Assembly (NCBI GenBank): GCA_963971405.1
Contig: OZ020491.1
Coordinates: 21,260,855-21,324,854, forward strand
DNA: 64,000 bases
Direction: 5' to 3'
From: Psococerastis gibbosa
Taxonomy: Eukaryota; Arthropoda; Insecta; Psocodea; Psocidae
Position numbers and translations under genes: made by a program
Part shown: positions 1 to 9,759 of the stretch, piece by piece
How positions within the stretch are numbered: position 1 is the first letter of the stretch
Layout: every line of letters starts with the position of its first letter
Notes under the pieces: model-generated
The model's database searches: none
Seen by the model: only the letters and a program-made list of their open reading frames with translations
What the model was told of the DNA's origin: nothing

Positions 1-483
1 GGGCCACGCATTATCTTGGACGGCTATTACATTGGCAATCCTCAGTGCAGTAGCCGCCCAATCTAAGTGGTAGGCTACAGCCTTAAAAGCTTACAATTAC
101 TTAAACTTAAACATGGACATTTTTTATTTTTATTGTTATTATATTTTTATTAATATAATAAAAACTATTTTTTCAATTTTTATTTTTGCCTCCTACAAAA
201 AAATCTGCCGATCCCGTCCGGGCAATCTGCATTTTCAATGCATTGGTCCTGTCTACGGCCCTGACCCCACGTAACGCAGGCAAGGTAAATGGATGTGATT
301 TTGAGAGAAGGAAACCATGTATTAATCAGTATATCCATTATACTGTATATGTATTTCTGCATAATTATGGTTATGCAACTATGTAAAAGTATTCGCTATC
401 GATGTATGGAATGAACATCCTTCGTATAGGAACCAATAGAGAAATGACTTCAAATCCCAATTTCATGATTGGTTGGGCACTGC
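1..483. other. unassigned spacer
   Basis: AT-rich sequence without a credible ORF or a repeat that I could match elsewhere in the window. The 60-66 codon frames here have no coding character. Confidence 0.5.
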
Positions 484-645
484 ACAAAGGGTTAGTTGGA
501 CTTGCATTGCCCGTTGTGTTAATTTTCATTAATCGCCCTCTTCCCCTGACAATGGTCTCCGCCCTAATTGTTCGATGACTATAAGACCCATGCCTGTAAT
601 CACTATTAACACAAAAGGCAATGTAAGTCCAACTAATCCTTTCTT
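484..645. mobile_element. short palindromic MITE (family M1)
   Basis: The left end reads CAAAGGGTTAGTTGGACTTG and the right end is its approximate reverse complement (AAGTCCAACTAATCCTTT). The interior carries CCTAATTGTTCGATGACT, which recurs in the second copy at 2750-2867. About 160 bp and non-coding, so it would depend on a transposase supplied elsewhere. The superfamily cannot be told because no clear target duplication is visible. Confidence 0.6.
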
Positions 646-1021
646 AAACCTTTAACCTGTCCTATATTATTTTAGGTAGGCCTAGCCCCTAGCGCTGGAA
701 GCCTTGGATTATCAGTGAACACAGTGATGGGAAGATGTCGCCCTGCGGTCAGCCAGGCTAGGGCGATTTATTGCAATTTGGCTTGGCATATCCATCTTCC
801 TTACGTCCTCACACTGTCCTGGTGACGAATTGTTAGTGCCGTCAGCACACCCTGCTCGAGGCGTCAGCTGTCCTCCTGAAAAATCTCGAGCAACAGCATT
901 TCCCCCTGATTCTCGCGACCTTATGTCGGATTTATGCTGTCAGATGATAATCGTCTCAGATTTTTTTTAATGACTTATATCGAGTATCTTCCAGTCAGTA
1001 TTTTATAAAATTACAATAACA
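646..1021. other. unassigned spacer
   Basis: The first half (about 670-930) is richer in GC, the second is AT-rich. No ORF, RNA gene or recurring repeat was recognised. Confidence 0.4.
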
Positions 1022-1240
1022 TAATAAATAAATAAATAAATAAGGACTTTTTGTTCTATTACTAAGCCAACCTAGCGGAGTTAAAGCTATAAAGCCCTCT
1101 CTTACACTAAACTAGGAAGGCCCGGAACCGCCTGCTTTATATGCCCTCCGAAGCATGACTAGAAAATGTATGAAGTGTAAGACTCGAACCAACGACCTTT
1201 CGGGTGAAAGTCAGAGTCCGTACCACTACTCTACATGTCT
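1022..1240 (-). mobile_element. tRNA-derived SINE (family SINE-1)
   Basis: Read on the minus strand, the element starts with a tRNA-like head: an A box-like TAGAGTAGTGG and a B box (GGTTCGAGTCT, one mismatch to the usual GGTTCGANTCC). A conserved middle with GGGCATATAAAGCAGGCGG and a second block with AACTCCGCTAGGTTGGC follow. It ends in an (AATA)n-type tail. Other copies lie at 2433, 4461, 14544, 15370, 17823, 34520, 45183 and 52736. Pol III transcription and LINE-driven copying are known for this class; the partner LINE is not identified. Confidence 0.85.
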
Positions 1241-1329
1241 TAACTGACAATACAAACCAACCGAGTGAACCTACATATATACAGTACATGCTTTCCTATT
1301 ACGGTAATCCATTTGTATATGAACTGCAA

Positions 1330-1606
1330 TATGATTCTTAGCCTACTTATAGGCCCATAGGTTCCTTGCCCAATGCCCATGACCCCATGGATTTTGGGCA
1401 TTGTATTAATTCCGTATGCATTTTAGGCCGTTGGCAAACTGGTATGCGTTCTCGATGTCAACCTGTACCGGCTACAAGCGATAATGGACAAGCTGAGACA
1501 AGCTTTACGCCATTAACGCAATGAAACAGGCGAAAGCAGCATGACTTAACTAAGTACAGATACGAGAATTATGATAGCTCCAGACTATATAATGGTAAAG
1601 GTTAAA
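1330..1606 (+). repeat. dispersed repeat family Q
   Basis: Contains GGCCCATAGGTTCC, CCCATGGATTTTGGGCA, TCTCGATGTCAACCTGTACC and AAACAGGCGAAAGCA in an order that recurs at 2345-2720, 24480-24640, 44730-45000 and, reversed, at 52175-52440. It has no ORF and no recognised termini. It is probably a non-autonomous element of unknown class. Every copy is independently diverged, which suggests age. Confidence 0.65.
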
Positions 1607-1655
1607 CTGAGTCTGCCTCGGCCCTCGACATTCTCTATCAAAGTGCAGGACTGAT

Positions 1656-1950
1656 GGGCCGGCCGCCATACCAAGTTGAATCCTGCGGACCAGAGCAGGT
1701 TCAAAGATACAGATAACTTGGTCGTGTGCACAGTGCCGGTAGGGAAACATGGTAGGACTTGTCCTGGTCACCTCTGAACTAATCGTGTGCCTTCACTGTG
1801 TTTCCCAAGTGGTTCGGAATCCACTATAATCAGGAGGTCCACTGTCCTATGGGCTGGCGTAGGACAGTCAAGTCGGGGTCGCTCTATGGGCCCAAATATG
1901 ACGCCTAAGTCGTTATTAACTCGACGAACGCTACTACTACTACTACTACT
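1656..1950 (+). mobile_element. retroposon family S, subfamily A, (CTA)n tail
   Basis: Starts GGCCGGCCGCCATACCAAGT and ends in (CTA)n. The interior includes GTGGTTCGGAATCCACTATA and AATCAGGAGGTCCACTGTCC. Family copies lie at 6166, 23046, 25032, 27412, 37870, 42838, 55501 and 63887. The head of subfamily B closely resembles the 5' end of 5S rRNA, and the 3' simple-repeat tail is typical of SINE-like retroposons. A 5S origin is my inference. Confidence 0.75.
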
Positions 1951-1964
1951 GGACTAATAGGTGG

Positions 1965-2330
1965 TTGAATTGTCAGAATGGTCAGACCAATGTAACAGTA
2001 CACAATAATAACGACATAATATGCAATGCATTGGGACAAATTATCCCTAATTTTTTCAAAAAAAAAATGTCTTTAAAACTTGAAACCTTGAAACCCTTTT
2101 TTTTAACCTTTGAAACCTTGACACGGAAGAGCAACCTGTTCGGTTTTGTTACTCTATTTAGCACCTAAAACACTTATTGCACTTATCTTAATTTAGAAAG
2201 GATTTGTAGAAAGGTTTTGCAAAAAAAATATTTTTTTAGTACTTTTTAATTAAAATTCACTTTTTATTTTAGAAGCAAGCTATCAAGGGGAGGCGACATA
2301 GTGGGTTTTGTTCACATTGATACTATTGTA
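1965..2330 (-). repeat. fragment of dispersed element family T
   Basis: Carries, reversed, the T-family segment that includes GCATTGCATATTATGTC and GAGTAACAAAACCGAACAGG. Both ends are missing or too diverged to see. Two overlapping antiparallel frames of 60-67 codons here are repeat artefacts. Confidence 0.5.
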
Positions 2331-2344
2331 ATAATAATGGCACA

Positions 2345-2720
2345 ACTGACCTTTTATGATCCTAGGCCAATGACCCAATGGATTTCGGACACATATATTC
2401 TTTCCGTATGAATTTTTGGCAAACTTGTAAAAGTCCTCGATAAATAAATGAATAACGACTTTTTTGTTCTATTACTAAGCCAACTTAGCGGAGTTAGGGC
2501 CTCTCTTACACTCAACTAGGAAGACCTGGGACCGCCTGCTTTACATGCCCCCCGAAGCATGGCCAAGAGATGTCAACCTACACCGGCTACAAACGATAAT
2601 GCTGATACAAGCTCACCATAGGCACAATGTAACAGGCGCAAGCATGACTTACTCGTAACCATGTCCAGATACGAGTCACTTTTAATCAGTTTATAGCCCT
2701 CTAATGGTAAAGGTTAATGG
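2345..2720 (+). repeat. family Q repeat interrupted by a SINE
   Basis: Matches the Q copy at 1330-1606, but the continuous CTCGATGTCAACC of that copy is split here. Left of the split is GTCCTCGA, right of it TGTCAACCTACACC, and a truncated SINE-1 sits between them. The SINE is therefore the younger insertion. Confidence 0.65.
2433..2568 (-). mobile_element. truncated SINE-1 inside repeat Q
   Basis: Has the SINE-1 tail and central block (GGTTGGCTTAGTAATAGAAC and AAAGCAGGCGG on the minus strand). It lacks the tRNA head, as expected for a 5'-truncated reverse transcript. Confidence 0.75.
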
Positions 2721-2749
2721 CAATGGTGTAATACAATATAACAAAGGGT

Positions 2750-2867
2750 TGGTTGCACTTATAATGCCTTGTGGTAATAGTCCTAATTGTTCGATGACTG
2801 TGAGGCCTCTACCTCTAATGACTATATTAACACAGCAAGCAATACAAGTCCAACTAACCCTTTGTTA
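2750..2867. mobile_element. short palindromic MITE (family M1)
   Basis: Ends AACAAAGGGTTGGTTGCACT and AGTCCAACTAACCCTTTGTT are inverted repeats of each other. About 118 bp, the shorter sister of the copy at 484-645, with the interior TCCTAATTGTTCGATGACT shared. Confidence 0.65.
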
Positions 2868-3571
2868 AATATTTTATAGCCCCTAGACTGGTTTGGTAAT
2901 AGAGAAATATTCAATATTTATCTATTTATCACAGGCGAACGGCGAAAACATCTCAAGAGCGTTCTAAAAAATAACGGAAAATTCACATTTATCGTGCAAG
3001 CCGAACATAGAGTAAAATGTAAATGTAGTACGGTATTATAGAATTGGATTAGACCGACCAACAATTGACGCGTATAGAAGTCTAAGTGGAAAACTGCATT
3101 AAAAAAAAAAAAAAAAAAGGTTTAGAGGTAAAACGATGATCTATTTTTGAGACCAATATCAGTACAACGGTAGCATGCTTAAAATGCATTTGAAAAAAAA
3201 ATCAGTACAGCAATGAAAAACGTGCATGTTTCTTAACTTCAAGTGCATTTATTATACAATATATCAAAATAAGTTTGACCGTAGTTACGAATTTGGCTGC
3301 TAAACGCTTCAATAAGGTAGGTAGGCCTAGTCCTTTTTAGGCTTATAGCTAGTTTATAAAATTTCCGAGTGATAAAAATATTTTTTTTTTTTCGCAAAAT
3401 AGAAAGCAGAAATACAATAGTGAGCTTATACTCCTACAAAGCGACTTTTATTTTATTGACTTTCTTGGTTGCCATTTTGACTTTTGATATACTGTAGGTA
3501 CCTATAGGTATTCATACGAATCAATAGATGTCACCTGAAAGACTGAAAAATCTCTTTCGACTCTGGCCGAT
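2868..3571. other. unassigned AT-rich spacer
   Basis: No gene. An A-run lies near 3101-3118 and several short A or T runs elsewhere. No family match seen. Confidence 0.4.
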
Positions 3572-3746
3572 CTGCAGCCCGATCGAGGCGATTATAAAAC
3601 CGGTATTTATTTAATCCCCTGGTATTAAAAATGTAAACAAGATAATTTTATAATGGAAAGTGCTATTCAAAATTTGTTTGTTTACAGTTATAATCCTAGG
3701 GTATTTATTTAACCCCGGTATTAAAATCGCCTCGATCAGGCTGCAG
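3572..3746. mobile_element. palindromic MITE (family P)
   Basis: Ends CTGCAGCCCGATCGAGGCGA and TCGCCTCGATCAGGCTGCAG form near-perfect 20-bp inverted repeats. The arms continue inward with CCGGTATTTATTTAATCCCC and its complement. About 175 bp, non-coding. Partial copies lie at 27148-27252 and 33121-33179. Confidence 0.75.
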
Positions 3747-4015
3747 GTGTAGGGTGTAGGCAAACGCAAACCCTGCTTTTCCTCTATGCTATGTAGCCTA
3801 TGTAGGCCTATTTTTATTTATATTTATATATAAATATAAAAATACTTCATTCTTTTATCGACCACAACACCAACACACAAAACACTCTTGTGTTCCAAAT
3901 TTCGAACTACAATGACGACTTTTAACTTTTATTTATCATATTATTTTCACTTTGACTGGACGCCATCTTGAAATCGTTGATTTGTCATATAACCGTTTTT
4001 TATCATTATCGTTGA

Positions 4016-4299
4016 CAGGCGCGGATCTATGGGGGGGGGGGCTATGGGGGCTATAGCCCCCACCCCCATTAGGGTCCTCAAAATGCGTAAAACCCCACTA
4101 TTTCAGTCCTATTTATCACAAATTTTCTCCCGGGGGAGAACCCCGGGCCCCCCTTGTGCTCAATTGCATGAATTCCCTATAATATAGAACCCTTATTGCT
4201 CTGAAAATGCGTAAAACTGCAATATTTCAGCTCTGTTTAAAAAAATAATCGAAATTTAATCTTAGCCCCCTCCCTGGTCTCATTCTAGATCCGCGCCTG
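4016..4299. mobile_element. hAT-like non-autonomous element
   Basis: TIRs CAGGCGCGGATCTA and TAGATCCGCGCCTG are perfect inverted repeats. They are flanked by ATCGTTGA (4008-4015) and ATCGTAGA (4300-4307), a 7/8 match to an 8-bp target duplication as expected for hAT. The interior has a G11 run and repeated modules (AATGCGTAAAACCCCACTAT) that recur as reverse complements in the larger elements at 21031 and 59593. No transposase is encoded. Confidence 0.85.
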
Positions 4300-4460
4300 A
4301 TCGTAGATAATAATACGGGATTTCAGTAAGATTTTATTTCAATCCTCTGCGACCAATATTAACTGAGATAAATTTTATGAAGTTATATACGGTTTTAATC
4401 GGACCCCATCTTGGAACAAAACAGCGGATTTTGCTGGTTAACGAAGTCGACCAAGCCATT

Positions 4461-4600
4461 TAAATAAATAAATAATTACTTTTTTTGTTCTATTACTAAG
4501 CCAACCTAGCGGAGTTAGGCCTATAAAGCCCTCTCTTATACTCAACTAGGAAAGCTCGGGACCACCTGCTTGACATGCCCTCCGAAGAACAACCTTTCAA
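4461..4600 (-). mobile_element. truncated SINE-1
   Basis: Tail and middle block present; tRNA head replaced by unrelated sequence. A 121-codon minus-strand frame running through it has no coding character, and (TACA)n-like DNA at 4690-4760 makes up much of it. Confidence 0.7.
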
Positions 4601-4609
4601 CCTTTCAAC

Positions 4610-5504
4610 ATTTGCATGATCAATTTTTGTGCCAAGTGTCATCAAAATTTGATAATATCTACGGAAGTTACAGTGTTTCCTAAAATCGATATACATACAT
4701 AACTTACATACATACCTACATACATGTACGAATATATACAGTATATACATGTATATATTTATATATGTATAACATTTTGAACGGAGGGTGGTTTTAGGCT
4801 CAGGGGTCATGAAACGAAAAATTGCGAAGACATTTTCCGGAAGTCGAACATTGGTCACCATTCAATAGGTAGATGAATCTCCCTAAGATGACCACTTTAC
4901 TTTTTTTTATCAGCATAACTTTTCGAGAAAAAAAAAAGTCGAAGCTGATGGTAAATCAATTAATTTGGAGTCACGTAGTAAAAAAATTGAGTTAAATCAA
5001 TGATTTATTATAAAGAAACGTGAAAAATGTTGGAAAAGTTTGGCCACTTTCGGAAAATGGCGCCTGCAAAGTGGGCGGAAAACTCGGCACCAACTACAAT
5101 GTGAAGTTCAAGTTTTGAGCTCAGTTGGCTCGCGAGAGTTGCCGTAGTTGGTTATATGTGCAGTGGATGTCAGCTCTCGTCTTCGCGGCCGTTGCGATCT
5201 CAGGAAAACTTTCGTAAGTTCTTAAACAATAATGATGTTATTTAATAATTTATTCTCTGGGTTTCAAATAAATGACAATTTGATAATCCATCAAGTCCAA
5301 GAATTGTCATTTAGAAAAATTCCCCTACGCGGGCTTCTCAGCCTATACGTTTTAAAGCCGCATGTCCCTTAAGTTTTTTCTGGGGAGTTATATTGTTTAT
5401 TTCGCATGATATTTAATTGGGGAGGGGCGAATAGAATTCTTTCACTCCCTCTGCACTGTACTGCATTACATGTACAAAACTCTGTGACAAAAGCCAATAC
5501 AAAA
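4610..5504. other. unassigned spacer
   Basis: Contains a TACA/TATA-rich microsatellite-like stretch at about 4690-4765 and GC-richer sequence around 5040-5210. Nothing else was recognised. Confidence 0.4.
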
Positions 5505-6050
5505 ATTTTAATGATCGATCTTTTTTTAATGAAATTTAATTAAAATTAAAATTTTTTTATCTAAATTTATTTAATTATAATAATATAATTTTTTTATTTT
5601 TTATTTAATTATAGTAATATACAATTTTAACTAACGATTTTTTTAATGATATTAATAAAAATCAAAAAAAATATCTACATTTAATTTATTTAATTATAAT
5701 AAGATTATTTTTTTATTTTTTATTTAATTAAAACAATATACAATTTCAATGAATGATCTTTTTTTTATGAAATTTAATTAAAATTAAAAAAATTATCTAT
5801 ACATTTAATTAATTTATTTAATTCCAATAATATAATTTTTTTATTTTTTATTTAATTATTATAATGTAACATTTTAATGAACGATCTTTTTTTATGAAAT
5901 TTAATTAAAATTACAAAAATTATATCTACATTTATTTAATTATACGAGTAATAATATAATATTTTAATGAACGATCTTTCTAATGAAATTTTATTAAAAT
6001 TAATTTTTTTTTATCTACATTTAATAAATTTATTTCATTACTAACGCATT
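5505..6050. repeat. AT-rich minisatellite
   Basis: About five degenerate units of roughly 90-130 bp. Each begins near GAACGATCTTTTT (about 5510, 5631, 5749, 5879 and 5970) and continues with AATTTAATTAAAATTA, ATCTACATTTA and TTATTTAATTATAATAATA. Nearly pure A/T. Confidence 0.75.
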
Positions 6051-6165
6051 TTGTATAAGCGTAATAAAAATTAATAATTAATTAAGTGGCTAAGATCCCA
6101 CAGATGGGGTTGTCGGCAGGGTAATGTTCAATGTAGGCCTTCGTCCATAAAAATCTCTTCAATAC

Positions 6166-6166
6166 C

Positions 6167-6207
<41 letters not shown>

Positions 6208-6480
6208 TTCGTCGGGTTAATAACGACTTAGGCCTCAAATTTGGGCCCATAGAGCGACCCCGACTTGACTGTCCTACGCCAGCCCATAGGACAGTGGACC
6301 TCCTGATTATAGTGGATTCCGAACCACTTGGGAAACACAGTGAAGTCACACGATTAGTTCGGAGGTGACCAGGACAAGTCCTACCATGTTTCCCTACCGG
6401 CACTGTGCACACGACCAAGTTAACTGCAGCTTTGAACCTGCTCTGGTCCGCTGGATTCAACTTGGTAAGACGGCCGGCCT
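6166..6480 (-). mobile_element. retroposon family S, subfamily A
   Basis: Reverse orientation: a (TAG)n run at 6167-6203 is the 3' tail and AAGACGGCCGGCC the head. A 110-codon frame (6128-6460) lies on the same strand as the element. Its segment NPADQSRFKA..NLVVCTVPVG is shared in frame with the copies at 27412 and 42838. That frame may be chance preserved by high similarity, or a short element-encoded peptide. Confidence 0.75.
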
Positions 6481-6630
6481 TTTAATACCTAACAATAATA
6501 AATAATTATGCGACTGAAAAGACTCTCCCGCAAAGTCACATAAATCATTAAAGACCGGTTCCGAGTGAACCCGTACTGGCTTTCCTATTTATCAATTAGT
6601 ATAGGTACCGATACAGATAATACGCACAGC

Positions 6631-6661
<31 letters not shown>

Positions 6662-6934
6662 GATCATGGTAGAAGCAGCTGCTAATTTGTTGACCGCAAA
6701 ATCATCAACTAACTTCTCATCTTCTTAACTTTTTTTGATCTTCTTCGCCAGGGCAACGTTAAATTTCGCAACCTCGGTTATGTTCTTTAGTTCGTAACTC
6801 AATTAGGGGTATTCACTACTTTTCGATTTCCCTATGGGAAAGTAGGAATAGAACTCCAGTTCTTCTGCGCAGAAAAATAATTGTCATGGAAATGTGTATC
6901 TCTGCGTTTCCGACTTTACTCGACCTAACCTAAC
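6481..6934. other. spacer with (TTG)n and a T fragment
   Basis: A (GTT)n microsatellite occupies about 6631-6662. At 6560-6612 a short reversed piece of the T-element end (ACTGGCTTTCCTATTTATCA) is seen. No gene. Confidence 0.5.
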
Positions 6935-7109
6935 CAGGGACGGTTTCAGAAACAGTTTTCGGGGGGGGGGGGGGGCCTGAAAAATATCGCGTTTCTCTCA
7001 CTAGAGTAATACTTTTTCTTCAAAAGTCCATTTTATCTAGTATAAAGCTATTTCTCTCGGGGGGGGGGGGGGGGGCGACCTCCCACCGCCCCCCAAGGAT
7101 CCGTCCCTG
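6935..7109. mobile_element. hAT-like MITE with perfect 8-bp target duplication
   Basis: Starts CAGGGACGGTTTCA and ends GGATCCGTCCCTG. AACCTAAC occurs exactly on both sides (6927-6934 and 7110-7117). Only 175 bp, with two long G runs inside. Intact ends and an exact duplication suggest a fairly recent insertion. Confidence 0.88.
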
Positions 7110-7714
7110 AACCTAACTTACTTCCAAAGTTTCTTTGCATCCGGCTATTAACTTATGAACATCTCCTGTAGTCCACCTCTTGCCATTGTATAATACAAAT
7201 AAATTATGTTTCCTTTTGTTGTTTTCTTTTATTAATTTCTGTCGCAGAGCTCATTTTTTAAGAAATTAAATAAAAATAAAAACCAAAATTAAATGAAAAT
7301 CAACAACAAATATGACCGTTTGACTTTTTCGATTCCCCAAGCTCAGTTTACCCAACCAAGTAGTTGGGGAAAGTGGGGAATGTTTTGAAATACGTTTCCT
7401 TATGGATGGTATCATTTTTCTACCGTAGAAAATCTGGAGTTCTATTCCTACTTTCCCTTAGGGAAATCGAAACGCAGTGAATACCCCTATTGACTGAGTC
7501 CATTTGCGCTAAGCTTAAGTACATAGGTGCTATCTGTTTGACAAATCGATAAGATGCTATTTTTTTATATATTTTTTTCTCCTACTGATTGTTTCTAGGG
7601 TACTGTTTATGTTTTAAATTGTAAGTGATGTCTTATTTGGACTGTGTCTGTTGGCAACGCAATACAAGCTTTATTTATTTATTTATTTATTTATTGTATT
7701 TTGATTCCCATTCA
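7110..7714. other. unassigned spacer
   Basis: Contains two inverted matches: GTATTCACTACTTTTCGATT near 6809 corresponds to AATCGAAACGCAGTGAATAC near 7464, so the hAT-like element above lies within a larger imperfect inverted repeat. A (TTTA)n microsatellite ends the stretch at about 7673-7696. Confidence 0.45.
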
Positions 7715-7990
7715 TTAAAGATCTTCTTCCTCTTCCAGAATTTGACAACTCATAATAAAAGTCTCTAGGTCGGCGTGTACTGTATGCCAGTATGAGTGAA
7801 CTTCATTTCTTCTTCGAGTCTTGTCAACCATATAACTAGGGGATTCTCGCAGTTTCATCTTGTGCAGCAGAATCATGACATGAGCGAACATTTCATCAAC
7901 CAGCTCCATGGTAAATAATTGCCCTAGGTTTAAATTTCGGTTGACTAAACTTTCCCTATCCGAAAGCATTGAATCGGTCGATGGAACCAT
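7715..7990 (-). CDS. orphan ORF, 91 codons, unknown function
   Basis: A single open frame with balanced amino-acid composition, unlike the low-complexity frames around it. It is hydrophilic, with acidic C-terminus EEEEDL and central VDEMFAHVMILLHKMKLR that could form an amphipathic helix. No transmembrane segment, signal peptide or known motif is seen. An in-frame TAA lies eight codons before the ATG, so the frame is bounded at both ends. AATAAA follows the stop by about 30 bp, but inside a (TTTA)n tract, so its value as a polyadenylation signal is doubtful. It could be a terminal exon, part of a decayed transposon protein, or chance. Confidence 0.3.
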   Translation of the reverse strand: MVPSTDSMLSDRESLVNRNLNLGQLFTMELVDEMFAHVMILLHKMKLRESPSYMVDKTRRRNEVHSYWHTVHADLETFIMSCQILEEEEDL

Positions 7991-8099
7991 TGTGTAGTCA
8001 TGAACAGGCAGACCAATACATTACAACACAGTAATAAAAGGCGGGCTTTGCCATGTACTACGATATTTGTGTACTATATGTACCCATGTACTGTGCATG

Positions 8100-8965
8100 A
8101 ACTAGCGAAAATTTCTACAAAAAAATAATTTTTATTCACAAACAAAACTTCTTAGCGAAAGCAACTTGTTCGGTTTCGTTACGCCAACACCTATACAACA
8201 TACCTGAAGTATCGATGGAAAGATTTCTCAGAAAAATTAGTTTTTATTAGTTTTTTTTGTTGTTAAAATTGAGTATTTTTTATTTTATTTTCTTATTGCT
8301 TATTAAGTTTTGCTTTCCAATATCAAAGATTCAAAGAAATTTATTTTTATTTTGGGCTAAGTCATGTTTTGGAGTTTTACCCTTAAAAAAAACGGATAAA
8401 AAGTTATTTCTAAAAAACGACACCAGCAACGATTTTTTTAAAATTCACATAGGCCTATATTGTAGTGGTTATTAATGTAAACAAACCCCCCAATTATAGG
8501 TCACTTGCCCCTTGTTAGTTTGGTTCGGGGGGCAAAAAAATAAAAAAAGTGAAAAGTGACTAAAAAATATAATTTTTCTGTGGAACATTTCTATTGATGA
8601 TTTCCAGCTTCAAGTAAGTTTCATGTGCTTAATAGAGTGCGAAACCGAACAAAATGCTTTCCCAAACAAAGATTTAGTTTTGTACAGCAACATATTTTTT
8701 TAAGAAATTATGGATAATTTCGTGCCCAATACATTGCACACCTTGCCATTGTATTTGTATTGTAATTTTATTGGTTCAGACAATCGTCCCATCGATCAAT
8801 TCAGTGCTTTGGGATAGGAATTTGTCAAGGCTACCGACATTTAACCCTAGGAAAGTTATTTACTATGGAATTACCCACATTAATTATCTCTCTCGGTACC
8901 TTTACTAATCGCTAAATAGGAAAACATGTTGGAGTAAACTCAGACCGGTTCTTTTTATTTTTTGT
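8100..8965 (+). repeat. degenerate T-family element
   Basis: Shares with the T copies at 11885 and 26190 the block order GTAACGAAACCGAACAAG-like, TATTTTGGGCTAA, AAATTCACATA..TGTAGT, TTGCCCC and the right end GGAGTAAACTCAGACCGGTTC. The 72-codon frame at 8257-8475 is a byproduct of AT-rich repeat sequence. Confidence 0.5.
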
Positions 8966-9494
8966 AGGGTTGAAACCAATGCCATCAGGTTGCGGCTAGG
9001 TGCCAAACAAACCTGCCATCTCGTCAATAATGGCTGTCTCATAGGTCTACCTAGGTATAGTCTGCACTGCAATTCCTAATGGAGTTCTCCGCCCCCTTTT
9101 TGGGAGCGTGATTGTTACTAGCAAAAATTCCTTTCCTTTCTTCAGTCTTATTTCTGCTCCTTGAACCGTCAATAACACCCTAAGTAACGGCTGACTATGA
9201 ACCTGTAGCAGCAGATTTTCGTAGAGATCTCGTGAGTATTTCCTTAATTTCTAATTTTGAACAAGAGAAGCGAATGATTGTTCAAAGTAACTCGGGATAT
9301 TTTGATGGAATTTCTCAAACGTCTCAAGAGTTAATGGAAATTTTCAACAGCAGAATAATTTTCGAAATACTCGTATATACTCAAGTTCAAAATGGCAACA
9401 TGAGAAGGGCAGATTAAAACGGTGGCTCCAACTACAGCAAACTGAGATCGCCATGATTTTTATAAGAAAAACATGCTATACGTACAGTATATAT
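8966..9494. other. unassigned spacer
   Basis: No repeat match or gene recognised. A 61-codon frame at 9232-9417 has no motif. Confidence 0.4.
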
Positions 9495-9759
9495 AATTGA
9501 ATAGCTCCACGGAATAACATTGTATGCGACACTTTTGGCAAAACTGAGTTAGATGCGGATTATCGTTGTATAATCCACAACCTGCATCGTCCCCAAAAAT
9601 AAGTTTCTAAAAATTCTGTTAGATGTCACAGTATAGTAGCGACTTGAAATCTGCGTGGCGAGTAAGCTAGAGCGCTGTACATGTTTAAATGAAATAAAGC
9701 GTCTCCTGTAAAATTAGGAAAGTGTCGCATACAACGTTATTCCGTGGAGCTATTCAATT
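9495..9759. mobile_element. MITE with ~40-bp TIRs
   Basis: Left end AATTGAATAGCTCCACGGAA, continuing CATTGTATGCGACACTTT; the right end is the reverse complement with one or two differences. 265 bp. The interior has no ORF. The target duplication is too short or AT-rich to define (possibly TA), so a mariner-like origin is only possible. No second copy in the window. Confidence 0.75.

Noticed and set aside
4496..4861. 121-codon minus-strand frame
   Set aside because: It crosses a SINE-1 fragment and a TACA microsatellite; the protein would be low-complexity Tyr/Ile-rich sequence with no motif.
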